Source: Palsa-506 sp963836355 (lineage in GTDB: Bacteria > Actinomycetota > Actinomycetes > Streptosporangiales > Streptosporangiaceae). Taken from it: 64,000 nt of DNA. The notes under the pieces were generated by a model, which saw nothing but the letters and a program-made list of their open reading frames with translations, was not told the origin of the DNA and did no database searches. Shown here piece after piece: positions 52,091 through 61,322 of this stretch. The stretch lies in assembly GCA_963836355.1 (NCBI GenBank), contig CAWIJO010000025.1, positions 11,659 through 75,658 of the forward strand. Direction: 5' to 3'. How positions within the stretch are numbered: position 1 is the first letter of the stretch; the number at the start of each line of letters is the position of its first letter. The position numbers and the translations under genes were made by a program.

Positions 52091-52508
52091 GATTCCCCCT
52101 CAGGTATGGCTAGCTAGGTTCCGGTGACTAGCAATAAGTATGGGCAGTGACTGCCCGGCGGAAAAGACGACCGGCCGTATCGCGGGCGAAAGCTGACTCA
52201 CGGATGATCCGGGAGGTTCTGACGCACGAATCTTCCGCGATCAAGAAGCGCTCGCCGATTGTGTGGCTGTGGTGGCTGCGGCGTTATGGTGGCTGTGGGT
52301 GCGGGCTGTGATGGCTATGGGCTGTGGGGGTGTTGTGCGGCTCAGGGCCGGGCTGTCCATTCGATGGTCAGTCGCCGGTCGTGCCTGGCGGGGCGCCCGG
52401 GCGCAATCGACGTCAGGGGCAGCCCGGAATCGATCCGGCTAACTGGCGCAGCTCAGCGCCGTGATCAGGGCCGGGCCGGAGTATCGTCGTGTCCAGCAGA
52501 GATCAATT
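52091..52508. other. Intergenic region carrying repeat copy 2
   Basis: About 420 bases between DUF4232 (minus) and the split membrane protein (plus). The repeat at 52196-52375 fills the middle, including a run of near-tandem GTGGCTG units at 52262-52330. No convincing gene was seen. Confidence 0.5.
52196..52375 (-). repeat. Interspersed repeat, copy 2
   Basis: TCACGGATGATCCGGG and CTGACGC then CGAATCTTCCG are shared with copy 1 (39797), as is the CCATTCGATGGTC further on. On the minus strand the coding tail reads PGRPARHDRRLTIEWTARP and stops at 52342-52344, parallel to ATIEWAARL in copy 1. The stem is less perfect here (CGCGATCA for CGTGATCA). A GTGGCTG-rich stretch separates tail and palindrome. 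Confidence 0.55.
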
Positions 52509-53611
52509 ATGCGCTTTGGCGGTGTGTCCGTGCGTGACATCCTCAGCCAGGGCGGGGATGGTGGGCCCAGCCCGCGGCGCCGCCGTCGCCTGGCAGTGGC
52601 CGCCGTTCTCGCCGTGCTGCTGGCTGTCGTGGTGGTCTTGCACTTCCCACGGCACCGGCCGTCCCCGGCGCGGCATCCGCTGGCCTCTTCCGCGTCGCCG
52701 CCAGCCGCCGGCCGCAGGTCGGCCGAGCCGGACGGGATTATCGGCGACACCTTGCCCTGGGACGCCGGCCTCCGGCTGCCCGTGACCGGCGAGCAGCCGG
52801 CCTGGCTCTCGCCGTGCACCGGCCGCAGCCAGCCGATCGGCGGCCTGCTGCGGGACCCGTCCGGGTACCTGTTCGCCCGCGTCGGCGGCGGCTGGACGGT
52901 CCGGCCCGATACTGGCGCCGGGCCAGGCTGCGACGGCTGCGCCGGCCCGCCGGTGCCGGTCTACTTTCTCGCTGACCGCCGCTGTCCGTGACCCGAGTCG
53001 CCGTGGCGGACGACGTCGCGCCGGCCGCCACCATCGGCGCCTTGTGGCTGACCAACTACCCGCCAGGTGCCGACATGAGCACCGCGGCGGGGGTGGCACA
53101 GCAAGTCAGCGACTCCGGCGCGCCGCTCGGTCCGCAGCTAAGGCTGCCAGCCGGATACGCGATCAAGCGGGCGACTGGCCACGGCCTGCTGCTAGCGCCA
53201 GCGGTCCCGCAATCCGGCCGGGCCGTCGACATGCTGTGGGATCCGGGCTCCCGGCGGACCAGCCGGACCTTTGCCGGAGTGCTCGCAGCGAGTGCCAGGG
53301 ACATCGCCTGGGCTCCGCGTTGCGCCCCGCGCTGCCGGGTGCATGTGCTGGATCTGGCGACCGGCCGGGATACCGTGGTCAAGCTGCCCCGCGGGAACTC
53401 GGTGGCTAGCGGCGCGTTCAGCCCGGACGGCGGATTCCTTGCGCTCCAGGTGGGCCTTAGCCCAAACGCGAATAGCGGCGCGGGACCGACTCAGCTCGAA
53501 GTGGTGCCGGCTGGCGGTGGACGGCTGACAGCGGTGCCGGGAAGCGCGGTGAGCAGCGACGCCCTTGATGGCAGGTCGGTGCCGAACTCGGCCGCGCTGA
53601 TAGTCGGCTAG
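52509..53611 (+). pseudogene. Membrane-anchored TolB/WD-like protein, frameshifted
   Basis: The N-terminal part has a basic patch, one membrane helix (RRLAVAAVLAVLLAVVVVLH), a Pro/Ser-rich spacer and LSPCTGRSQPIGGLL. The frame ends at 52991, but from GTG 52988 another frame continues the same kind of protein (VTRVAVADDVAPAATIGALW, HVLDLATGRDTVVKLPRG, FSPDGGFLALQVGLS), with beta-propeller-like repeats. One missing base near 52980 would join them. The end (SSDALDGRSVPNSAALIVG) is shorter than I expect, so a small in-frame deletion is possible. As written, two truncated pieces are encoded. Confidence 0.6.
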
Positions 53612-53631
53612 CGCGGCAGCCCGCTCCTAGG

Positions 53632-55356
53632 ATGACCCCAGTGAGCGGAGATAAGGCAGCGGCAGAGCCCGGCCGGAAGCGCCGGGCAGTTAGCGCCATA
53701 CTGCCTGGCGGCGCCGGCCCGGATGCCGTCGCCCGGGACGCCGAGGGCCAGGATGCGCAGGATCGGGATGCTGCGCCCGCGGCCGCGGGCAGCATGCCGC
53801 CGATGCCGGGCAGCGCGCTGTGGGGCTGGGCCGGGCCGCTGCTGATAACGCTGTTCGGCGCATTCCTCCGGTTCAGCCGGCTCGGGCTGCCCAGGGCGGT
53901 CGTCTTCGACGAGACTTACTACGTCGGCGACGCGTGGGGCATCCTGCGGCACGGCGTCGAGATCGTGCATGTCAAGAACGCCAACGCGCTGCTGCTCCGG
54001 GGTAACACGCATATCCTGGCCGGCACCCAGGCCGAGCTGGTCGCGCATCCGCCGCTCGGCAAGATCACGATAGCCGCCGGGGAGTGGCTGTTCGGGCTGA
54101 CGCCGTTCGGCTGGCGGTTCTCGGTGGCCCTGGTCGGTTCGCTGTCCATCCTGCTGCTGGCCCGGATCGTGCGGCGGATGACCCGTTCCACCCTGCTCGG
54201 CTGTGTGGCCGGCCTGCTGATGGCGCTGGACGGGTTGGAGTTCGTGCTCAGCCGGACCGCGATCCTGGACATCTTCGTGATGTTCTGGGTGCTGGCCGCG
54301 TTCGGCCTGCTGGTGATCGACCGGGACCGGACCAGGGCCCGGCTAGCCGCCGCGGCCGCCGCCGGGCCCGCCGCGGCCGCCGGGCCCGACTGCGGCCCGG
54401 GCGGCCCGGGCGAAGGCGGCGGCGGGCCCGGGCTCGGGATCCGCTGGCTGCGGGTACTGGCCGGAGTGTGCCTGGGCTGCGCCACGGCATCCAAGTGGAA
54501 CGGCGTCTGGTACATCCTCGCGTTCGGCGGCCTCGCCGTCGCCTGGGACCTGAGCGCACGGCGGGCTGCCGGGTTCGGCCGCAGCCTGTCCGCGGTGGCC
54601 CGGCACGACGCCAAATGGCTGCCGCTGTGGTTCGGCCTTATCCCGGCCGCCGTCTACGTCGCCTCGTGGGCCGGCTGGTTCGCCAGCCCTGATGGCTACA
54701 ACCGGGCCGGCACCGTCCTGGCCAGTCACCATCAGCACACCTCCGCCATCGCGGCCTGGCTTGCCGACAACAAATGGATGCTGCAGTTCGGCCTCGGCCT
54801 GCATGCCCAGCCGGGGACAACGCAGCCGTACCAGTCCAACCCGCTGGGCTGGCTGGTGCTGGCCCGGCCGATCTCCTTCTTCTCCGCCTGCCTGCCGCCA
54901 GGTGTCCATAAGTGCGGAACGGCCGGGTCCACCGAGCAGGAGGTGCTGGCGATCGGCACCCCGCTGATCTGGTGGGCCGCCACCGCGGCAATGTTGTGCT
55001 GCCTGATCTGGTGGCTGCTGCGGCGGGACTGGCGGGCCGGGTCGGCGCTGCTCGGGCTCGCCGCGGGCTGGCTGCCGTGGATCTGGTTCGCCTGGCACGA
55101 CCACCGGACTGAGTTCTTCTACTACGCCGTGGTCTTCGAGCCCTTCCTGATCATCGCACTCACCTTGTGCCTCGGACTGATCATCGGCCCGGCCAGCGTC
55201 CGGACTCCCGGCCGCCGGGCCGCGGGGGCGGTGGCGGCCGGCGGCTACCTGCTGGCCGTCCTGGCGAACTTCGGCTACCTCTATCCGGTCCTGGCCGCCA
55301 GGGCAATCCCATATGCGTCCTGGCTGTCCAAGATGTGGCTGCGTAGCTGGGTCTGA
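53632..55356 (+). CDS. Dolichyl-phosphate-mannose--protein mannosyltransferase (Pmt family)
   Basis: A 574-residue GT39 polytopic membrane enzyme that moves mannose from polyprenyl-phosphate to Ser/Thr of exported proteins. VVFDETYYVGDAWGILRHG has the conserved Asp-Glu of the first loop, AHPPLGKITIAAGEWLFG the second conserved loop, and about ten helices follow. The loop near residue 240 carries an unusual Gly/Pro/Ala-rich insertion. The usual Pmt C-terminal YPVLAARAIPYASWLSKMWL is present. ATG 53632 is taken, with GTG 53641 as an alternative. Confidence 0.9.
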   Translation: MTPVSGDKAAAEPGRKRRAVSAILPGGAGPDAVARDAEGQDAQDRDAAPAAAGSMPPMPGSALWGWAGPLLITLFGAFLRFSRLGLPRAVVFDETYYVGDAWGILRHGVEIVHVKNANALLLRGNTHILAGTQAELVAHPPLGKITIAAGEWLFGLTPFGWRFSVALVGSLSILLLARIVRRMTRSTLLGCVAGLLMALDGLEFVLSRTAILDIFVMFWVLAAFGLLVIDRDRTRARLAAAAAAGPAAAAGPDCGPGGPGEGGGGPGLGIRWLRVLAGVCLGCATASKWNGVWYILAFGGLAVAWDLSARRAAGFGRSLSAVARHDAKWLPLWFGLIPAAVYVASWAGWFASPDGYNRAGTVLASHHQHTSAIAAWLADNKWMLQFGLGLHAQPGTTQPYQSNPLGWLVLARPISFFSACLPPGVHKCGTAGSTEQEVLAIGTPLIWWAATAAMLCCLIWWLLRRDWRAGSALLGLAAGWLPWIWFAWHDHRTEFFYYAVVFEPFLIIALTLCLGLIIGPASVRTPGRRAAGAVAAGGYLLAVLANFGYLYPVLAARAIPYASWLSKMWLRSWV

Positions 55357-55665
55357 CCCCGGCCAGGCCGCGGCGGATCCGGCCCGAAGGCCCCGTTTAA
55401 AATGGGATTGGACGGACACTGCCCGGTTTGCGTTACTATGCCAACCGGCTGTAGTTCGCTGACCTGCTGCGACGACCTGCCTGCCGGGTGAGTGACGGAG
55501 CGGGCGCGGGCCCGCCGGGCGCTGCTTGCCGCTCGGCCGCAGCACTACTGACAAGGCAGGTGGCGAGCCGACCGTGCGGGTGTTCAACGCGAGCTTGACG
55601 CAGGGTACCTGGCATGCCCGGCTGGGCCGGGCCGGGCGGGCGAAGCCGGCCGGCGGCCGGGTCCG
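55357..55665. other. Intergenic region before the SDR gene
   Basis: About 310 bases. It holds an AT-richer patch (TTTAAAATGG near 55397 and GTTACTATG near 55432) that could be a promoter for the SDR gene, and GC-rich sequence after it. No gene, and no riboswitch I could recognise. Confidence 0.4.
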
Positions 55666-56367
55666 ATGACGACCGGACTGCCCGGCAAGGTCGCGGTCGT
55701 GACCGGCACGGCGCACGGCATCGGCGCCGCCATCGCCGACATGCTCCGCGGCGAGGGCGCGGCCGTGCACGGTGTCGACAAGGACACCGCCGACCTGACC
55801 AGTGCCGCCGCGGTAGCGGAGTTCTTCGCCGGGCTCGGCGATGTCGACATCCTGGTCAACAACGCCGGCGGCGTCTGCGGGCAGGTCGGCCACCCGCTGG
55901 AGGAAGTGTCAGCGGACGACTGGCACCAGGTGGTCGACGCCAACCTCACCACCGCCTTCCTGTGCACGCGCGCGGTGGCGGCGGGCATGAAGGAGCGCCA
56001 CTGGGGCCGGATCGTGAACATCTCGTCGGCGGCCGGCCTGACCGTCAGCCGGACCGGCATCCAGGCGTACGCCAGCGCGAAGGCGGGCCAGATCGGCTTC
56101 ACCCGGCAGCTGGCGCATGAGCTCGGCCCGTTCGGCATCACGGTGAACTGCATCGCCCCCGGCTTCATCCGCTCCAACCCGACGACCGAGCGGCAGTGGG
56201 AGAGCTACGGCGAAGACGGCCAGCGGGAGCTGGTAGCGGGCATCGCCATGCGCCGGCTGGGGCTGCCCGCTGACATTGCCAACGGCGTCCGGTTCTTCAC
56301 CGCCGAGCGTTCCTCGTGGGTAACCGGGCAAACTATGGCGATCGACGGCGGCAGTGCATTCCTTTGA
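55666..56367 (+). CDS. Short-chain dehydrogenase/reductase
   Basis: A 233-residue classical SDR. VVTGTAHGIGAAIADML is the cofactor Gly motif, ILVNNAGG the NNAG element, VNISSAAGLTVSRTGIQAYASAKA gives Ser, Tyr and Lys of the catalytic site, and WVTGQTMAIDGGSAF is the C-terminal family end. The damaged M20 gene begins inside its last codons (GTG 56354), so they were once a coupled pair, perhaps acting on one substrate. Confidence 0.9.
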   Translation: MTTGLPGKVAVVTGTAHGIGAAIADMLRGEGAAVHGVDKDTADLTSAAAVAEFFAGLGDVDILVNNAGGVCGQVGHPLEEVSADDWHQVVDANLTTAFLCTRAVAAGMKERHWGRIVNISSAAGLTVSRTGIQAYASAKAGQIGFTRQLAHELGPFGITVNCIAPGFIRSNPTTERQWESYGEDGQRELVAGIAMRRLGLPADIANGVRFFTAERSSWVTGQTMAIDGGSAFL

Positions 56368-57167
56368 CTCCGGCGACGCCCGGTACATACGGGAACTCGC
56401 CGAGTTCGTGGCCGTGCCCAGCGTCAGCCGGGACGCCAGCCCGGACACGATGCGCGCCGCCGCGCGCTGGCTCGCCGGGCAGCTGGCGTTCGCCGGCGGC
56501 CGGGTGGTCGAGACCGACGGTCACCCGGTCGTCCGGGGGGAATGGTTCGGCGCGGCCGGGGCGCCGACCATCCTGGTCTACGGGCATTACGACGTGCAGC
56601 CGACCGGCAACCTGGCCGAGTGGCAGACGCCGCCGTTCGAGCTGCGCGCCGACGGCGACATCACCCGCGGCCGCGGCGTGACGGACGACAAGGAGCCGGT
56701 TTACATCACGGTTAAAGACCGCCCAGGCGTTCCTGGCTCAGGACGGTGGCCTGCCGCTGAACGTTAAGTTCCTGTTCGAGGGCGAGGAGGAGGTCGGCAG
56801 CCCGCACCTGCCCGCGTTCGTCCGCGCGCACGCCAGCGAGCTGGCCGCAGATCTGGTGATCTCGGCGGACGGGGCTATGTGGCGGCCGTCCGAGCCGTCG
56901 CTGTCGCTGCGCTGCCCGACGCTGGTGACGGTAGGCCGGGCTGACTGGGTCACGCCGGTGTCGTCGGCCGAGACCATCGCCTCCCTCATCCCGGACTCGC
57001 GACTGGTGGTGTTCGAGAAGTCGGGTCACTCGCCGCAGATCGAGGAGGCCGATAGGTTCCAGGCCGTGATCCGCGACTTCCTGCATGACGTGCTCGGGCC
57101 CGGTCACCCGGCGCCGCTCCCCGCCGCTGACAATTCCCTTTCGCGGTCGGCACCTGGCCTACCGTAG
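56354..57167 (+). pseudogene. M20 peptidase fragment joined to an alpha/beta-hydrolase tail
   Basis: The N-terminal ~120 residues are an M20 dipeptidase (AEFVAVPSVSRDASPDTMRA, ILVYGHYDVQPTGNLAEW, RGRGVTDDKEPVYI). One extra A in the run at 56714-56716 ends the frame; the next frame continues AQAFLAQDGGLPLNVKFLFE, GEEEVGSPHLPAFVRAHASE and DGAMWRPSEPSLSL. Directly after this it reads RCPTLVTVGRADWVTP and VVFEKSGHSPQIEEADRFQA, which is the C-terminal end of an alpha/beta-hydrolase (catalytic Asp and His). The joint near 56910 is in frame. Neither enzyme is complete. Confidence 0.75.
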
Positions 57168-57253
57168 GGTCATCGGAAACCGCCGGACCGGGCCGGGGCT
57201 GGCAGCCAGCGCTGCTGGCCGGTCCGGTGCGCAGTCTTCCGAGGAGGTGCGCG

Positions 57254-60142
57254 GTGCTGGTTGGCGGCATGGTCCAGTCGCCGGTCCTGGTCGGCCGGGA
57301 CGACTTCCTCACGCTGGCGGCAGACCGGCTGGCCGCGGTCGGAGCGGGCGCGGGCCAGCTGCTCTTCATCGCCGGCGAGGCCGGCATCGGCAAGACGCGG
57401 CTGCTCGGGTCGATCGAGCGGCAGGCCCGCCGCGGCAAATTCGCCGTGGTCCGCGCGGCGGCGTTCCCCGGCGACGCGGCGTCGTTCGCCGGCCTGCTGC
57501 TGGACCTGGCCAGCAACCTGATCTCCGCCGCCGAGCCTGCGCTGACCGATCTCGGCCGGAGCCTGTCGTCGCGGGTGCGGGCGATCTCGGCCGGCGCCGA
57601 CGGCGACGCGCACCACCGCCGGCGGCTGCTGGTGCAGGATTTGGTCGACCTGCTGGCCTCAGCAGACTCCGGGACGCCGGTGCTGATGATCCTCGAAGAC
57701 CTGCACTGGGCCGACGAGCTGAGCCTGGACGTGCTCGGCCACCTGGCCAGCCGGCTTGCGACCAGGCCCCTGCTGGTCGCGGCCGCGTACCGCAGCGACG
57801 AGCTTTACCGGTACCTGCCGATGCGGGATCTGCGGGCCCGGCTGCTATCCCAGCGGCTCGCCGAGGAAATCCGGCTGCCCCGGCTAGAACTGGCCCAGAC
57901 CGCCACGATGGTCAGCGCCATGCTCGGCCGGCGGGCCCCGGGCGGGGTAGTGGCGGCGGTCCACAAGCGCAGCGACGGCATCCCGCTGCATGTCGAGGAA
58001 CTCCTCGCTGCCATCGACGAGCAGGCCCTGACCCGGCAGTCCGGCACGATGGTGCTGGCCGCCGCGGTGCCGGACACACTGGGCGACGCCGTGCGGAGCC
58101 GGGCGCAGCAGCTGACCGCCGGTGCCCGCGATGTAACCGCAGCCGCCGCGGTTATCGGGCGCTCGTTCGACTTCGACCTGCTGACCGTGGTTACCGAGGC
58201 CGACGCGGCGGGGGTGGCCAGCGCGCTGCGGGAACTGCAGGACGTATATCTCGTCTTGCCCGGCGCTGACGAGGTCACCTTCGACTTCCGGCACGCGCTG
58301 ATCCGCGAGACCCTCTACGCCGACACGGACCTGCCGAGACGGCGCTGGCTGCACGAGCGGGTAGCGCGAGCCGCGTTGGACCGCGGCTACCGCGACGCGT
58401 TCGTCTCGGCGCACTTCGAGCAGGCCCAGCATCCCGATCTCGCCTACCAGCATGCGCTGGCCGCCGCCGCCGAGGCTGCCTCGGTATCGGCGCACGGCCA
58501 GGCGCTGGAGCTTTACCGCAGGGCGGCGCGCTGCCTGCCTGCCAGCCTGCCGGCCCTGGACCGGGCCGGATTGTTCGCCGCGCTCGGTGACGAAGCCACC
58601 GCCGCTGACGACAACACGGCCGCGGCGGAGGCGTACCGAACCGCCCATGACCTGGTTGTGACGGCCGGTGACGTGCGCGCCGCGGCCGCGCTGGTACCGC
58701 GAATGGTCGCGGTCGCGCACCTGCTCGGGGACGGTCTCGATGCCCGGGTCGGCATGTTGCAGGCGGCGCTGGACAGCCTGGCCGCCGAAGCTGGCGCGGA
58801 TCGCGAGCGGGCCAGGCTGCGCTCTGCCATGGCGGCCGCCTATGTGCTGGATGACCGCCTCGACGAGGCCATCAGCCACGCGGAGTCCAGCCGGGCAGAA
58901 AGCCAGCGGATCGGCGACGAGGAGGCCGCCCTCAACACTGCTGCCACACTTGGCACGGCGCTCGTGCTGGTCGGCCGGCTGGACGAGGGCTGGCAGTTGC
59001 TCGAGGACGCGGTCGTCCGCGCCGTTGGCGCGGAGCAGGAGGCGGAGGCAGCGCGCGCGTACCGGATGATCGGGTCGTGCGCGTCCGTGCTGGTGGAGTA
59101 CGAGCGCGCGGAGCGCTGGCTGACCGACGGGGTGCATTATGCAGAGCAGGTCGAGCTCTGGAATCACCGGCACTACATGGCGGCGCACCTGGCGCACGTG
59201 CAGTGGGCCACCGGCCAGTGGGACACGGCCGCGCAGACCGCGCAGCACGTCCTCGCGGACGGGCGCGGCGGCATCACCACCCGGATCACCGCGCAGTACG
59301 TCCTTGGCTATCTTGCCATGGGACGTGGTGACTGGGCCGGCGCCGCCAGCCTACTGACCGAAGCGCTCGCGCAGGGTGAGCAGATGGCCGAGGTGCAGCG
59401 GCTGTCACCGCCGCTGTGGGGGCTGGCCGAGGCCGCACGGTGCCAGGGCGACTATGACAGCGCGCTGGCGCTGTGCGAACGTGGCTACACGGCTTCGGCC
59501 GATGTCATCGAGGCCGCGGCCCTGTACCCGTACCTGCTCACTGGCGTCCGGGCACACCTCGCGCGCGGCGACGCTGATGCCGCCGAGGCCTGGTCGGACC
59601 GGGTCAGCGCGATGCTTGCGGTCCGCCCCATCCCTGGAGCCCTGCCCGCGATCGAGCATGGCCGGGGGCTCATCCTGCTCGCCCGCGGGGACGTGCCCGC
59701 GGCACGCCAGGCGCTGGAGTCAGCCGCGGAGTCCTGGCAGGCCCGGCGCAGGTTCTGGGAAGGCACCTGGGCGATGCTGGATCTTGCCGAGGTGGCCGTC
59801 AGGGCGCGGCGCCTGGGCGAGGCCGCCCGGCTGATCGACGAGGCACGCACCATCGCGACAGCGGCCGGCGCGGTCACGCTGGCTGATGCGGCCGGCCGGC
59901 TGGCCGGGCTGCTGGGCGGCCGGACAGCCGAGCCGTGGTATCCGCTGAGCGAGCGCGAGTTCCAGGTCGCGCAACTGATCGCGGCCGGGCTCACCAACCC
60001 GCAGATCGCCGGGCAGCTATTCCTGGCAACCAAGACCGTTTCCGCACATGTCACGCACATCCTCACCAAGCTGGGCGCGGCCCGGCGGGCCGAGATCGCG
60101 GCGTGGTGCGCGACGGTCCGGACCGACCAGCCGGACGCCTAG
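57254..60142 (+). CDS. LuxR-family regulator with N-terminal AAA-type ATPase
   Basis: A 962-residue regulator. Residues 41-50 form the P-loop GEAGIGKTRLL, with Walker B-like VLMILEDLHWADELSLDVLG; a long helical TPR-like region follows (RLDEAISHAESSRAESQRIG among many), and the C-terminal ~60 residues are a LuxR helix-turn-helix (LSEREFQVAQLIAAGLTNPQ, then TKTVSAHVTHILTKLGAARR). GTG 57254 is chosen because GAGGAGG lies seven bases upstream. It differs from the two LAL genes at 18-24 kb by its AAA_16-type entry (VLVGRDD). Targets are unknown; it stands downstream of damaged catabolic genes. Confidence 0.88.
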   Translation: MLVGGMVQSPVLVGRDDFLTLAADRLAAVGAGAGQLLFIAGEAGIGKTRLLGSIERQARRGKFAVVRAAAFPGDAASFAGLLLDLASNLISAAEPALTDLGRSLSSRVRAISAGADGDAHHRRRLLVQDLVDLLASADSGTPVLMILEDLHWADELSLDVLGHLASRLATRPLLVAAAYRSDELYRYLPMRDLRARLLSQRLAEEIRLPRLELAQTATMVSAMLGRRAPGGVVAAVHKRSDGIPLHVEELLAAIDEQALTRQSGTMVLAAAVPDTLGDAVRSRAQQLTAGARDVTAAAAVIGRSFDFDLLTVVTEADAAGVASALRELQDVYLVLPGADEVTFDFRHALIRETLYADTDLPRRRWLHERVARAALDRGYRDAFVSAHFEQAQHPDLAYQHALAAAAEAASVSAHGQALELYRRAARCLPASLPALDRAGLFAALGDEATAADDNTAAAEAYRTAHDLVVTAGDVRAAAALVPRMVAVAHLLGDGLDARVGMLQAALDSLAAEAGADRERARLRSAMAAAYVLDDRLDEAISHAESSRAESQRIGDEEAALNTAATLGTALVLVGRLDEGWQLLEDAVVRAVGAEQEAEAARAYRMIGSCASVLVEYERAERWLTDGVHYAEQVELWNHRHYMAAHLAHVQWATGQWDTAAQTAQHVLADGRGGITTRITAQYVLGYLAMGRGDWAGAASLLTEALAQGEQMAEVQRLSPPLWGLAEAARCQGDYDSALALCERGYTASADVIEAAALYPYLLTGVRAHLARGDADAAEAWSDRVSAMLAVRPIPGALPAIEHGRGLILLARGDVPAARQALESAAESWQARRRFWEGTWAMLDLAEVAVRARRLGEAARLIDEARTIATAAGAVTLADAAGRLAGLLGGRTAEPWYPLSEREFQVAQLIAAGLTNPQIAGQLFLATKTVSAHVTHILTKLGAARRAEIAAWCATVRTDQPDA

Positions 60143-60197
60143 CCCCCAGCGCCAGCGTCCCGGCAGCCCGGCGCGCCGGCGGGCTAGCGCCGGCGGG

Positions 60198-61148
60198 CTA
60201 GCGCCGCTGGCTGAGGTAGGACGGCGCCGCCTGCTTGAACGCGGCGACGGCCGGCTTGTCGCCCTCCAGCTGCCAGTTCTCGGTCTTGTTGAGGTCGAAC
60301 CAGGTGAAGCCGAGCAACTGGCGGTGCCGCTTCAGCCCGGCGAAGAAATTCTTGATCATCTTGGCCCGCCGGGGGAACGGCCCGACGGCCGTCTCCGCGA
60401 TCAGGATCGGCTTGGTGCTGAACTTCGCCACGTTGGCCAGCGTGCTGTTGAACAGCGGCGCCCAGCGGTCGTCGGCATGACGTTAGTAGCCGGAGATGCC
60501 GACCCAGGTCACGTACTTCTTGCCGGGGCACCAGAGCTTCGGCGGGTGCACCGCACGGTTGATCGTCCAGACCCACTTGACGTTGGTCACGCCGGCCGCG
60601 GCGAATACCCGGTGGATATGCCGCCAGGCGGCGATGAACGTGCGCGGCGGCACGTGGCCGAAGCCCCACTGGTACCAGTCGCCGTTCATCTCGTGGCCGA
60701 AGCCCAGCGCGATCCTGGCCCGGAATGCCTTCACCGCGGCGGCGTAGGACTTCAGGTAGGAGTCCCAGTGCCCGTTCGCGATGCTGCTCACGGTGTACGG
60801 CCGGAACGGCTCGATCTGGATGAACGGCAGCGCGCCCTGGCCGGTCGCCATGCAGGCGTCCGAGGCGTCGAATTTCTTCCCAAAGTTCCGGAAGTAGGTG
60901 ATCAGGTTCGGCTTGACGCCGGCGGCCTTCACGAACTTCTTGAGGTAAGTCGTGCTCGGCGGTAGGTCATGGGCGACCAGGCCCAGGCAGTGCCCCTTCG
61001 GATTAGCCGCGCTCGGGCAGGATCCGGCCGCCGATGCCAGCCGCGCGCCGCGGCCGCTGACCGTAGCGGTCGCCGTGGTCCCCGCCAGCAGCACCGCAGC
61101 GAGCGCGCTGGCACCCAGCGAACTCCGGCCGATCCGGCGCATCGTCAT
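60198..61148 (-). pseudogene. GH26-like secreted glycoside hydrolase split by a stop codon
   Basis: A signal peptide (RSSLGASALAAVLLAGTTA) leads to a GH26/mannanase-like barrel: FIQIEPFRPYTVSSIANGHW, RIALGFGHEMNGDWYQWG with the catalytic acid Glu, and VTWVGISGY. A TAA at 60483-60485 interrupts the frame, after which the same frame goes on with RHADDRWAPLFNSTLANVAK, PILIAETAVGPF (the nucleophile Glu) and FTWFDLNKTENWQLEGDK. The start ATG 61148 follows GGGGGCGGGG. The stop codon of the full frame lies in a 14-base direct repeat (60173-60200). A single base change would restore the enzyme. Confidence 0.75.
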
Positions 61149-61322
61149 CCCCGCCCCCCACCCCCACTCAGTCTCATTGCTCACTTTGCTTGCCAGTTGG
61201 ACAGATATCATGGCGCGCCGGTTTACCGCGGATGAACGGCGAGTTGCCGGGCTAAATGCCGACCGCTAATCCTGTTCTTCCGCCCCCGCCCGACGGCAGC
61301 CCGCCCCGCTCGCCCATTACCG

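Noticed and set aside
55357..55665. Possible riboswitch before the SDR gene
   Set aside because: No conserved riboswitch core or plausible pseudoknot could be recognised by eye; a covariance-model search would be needed.
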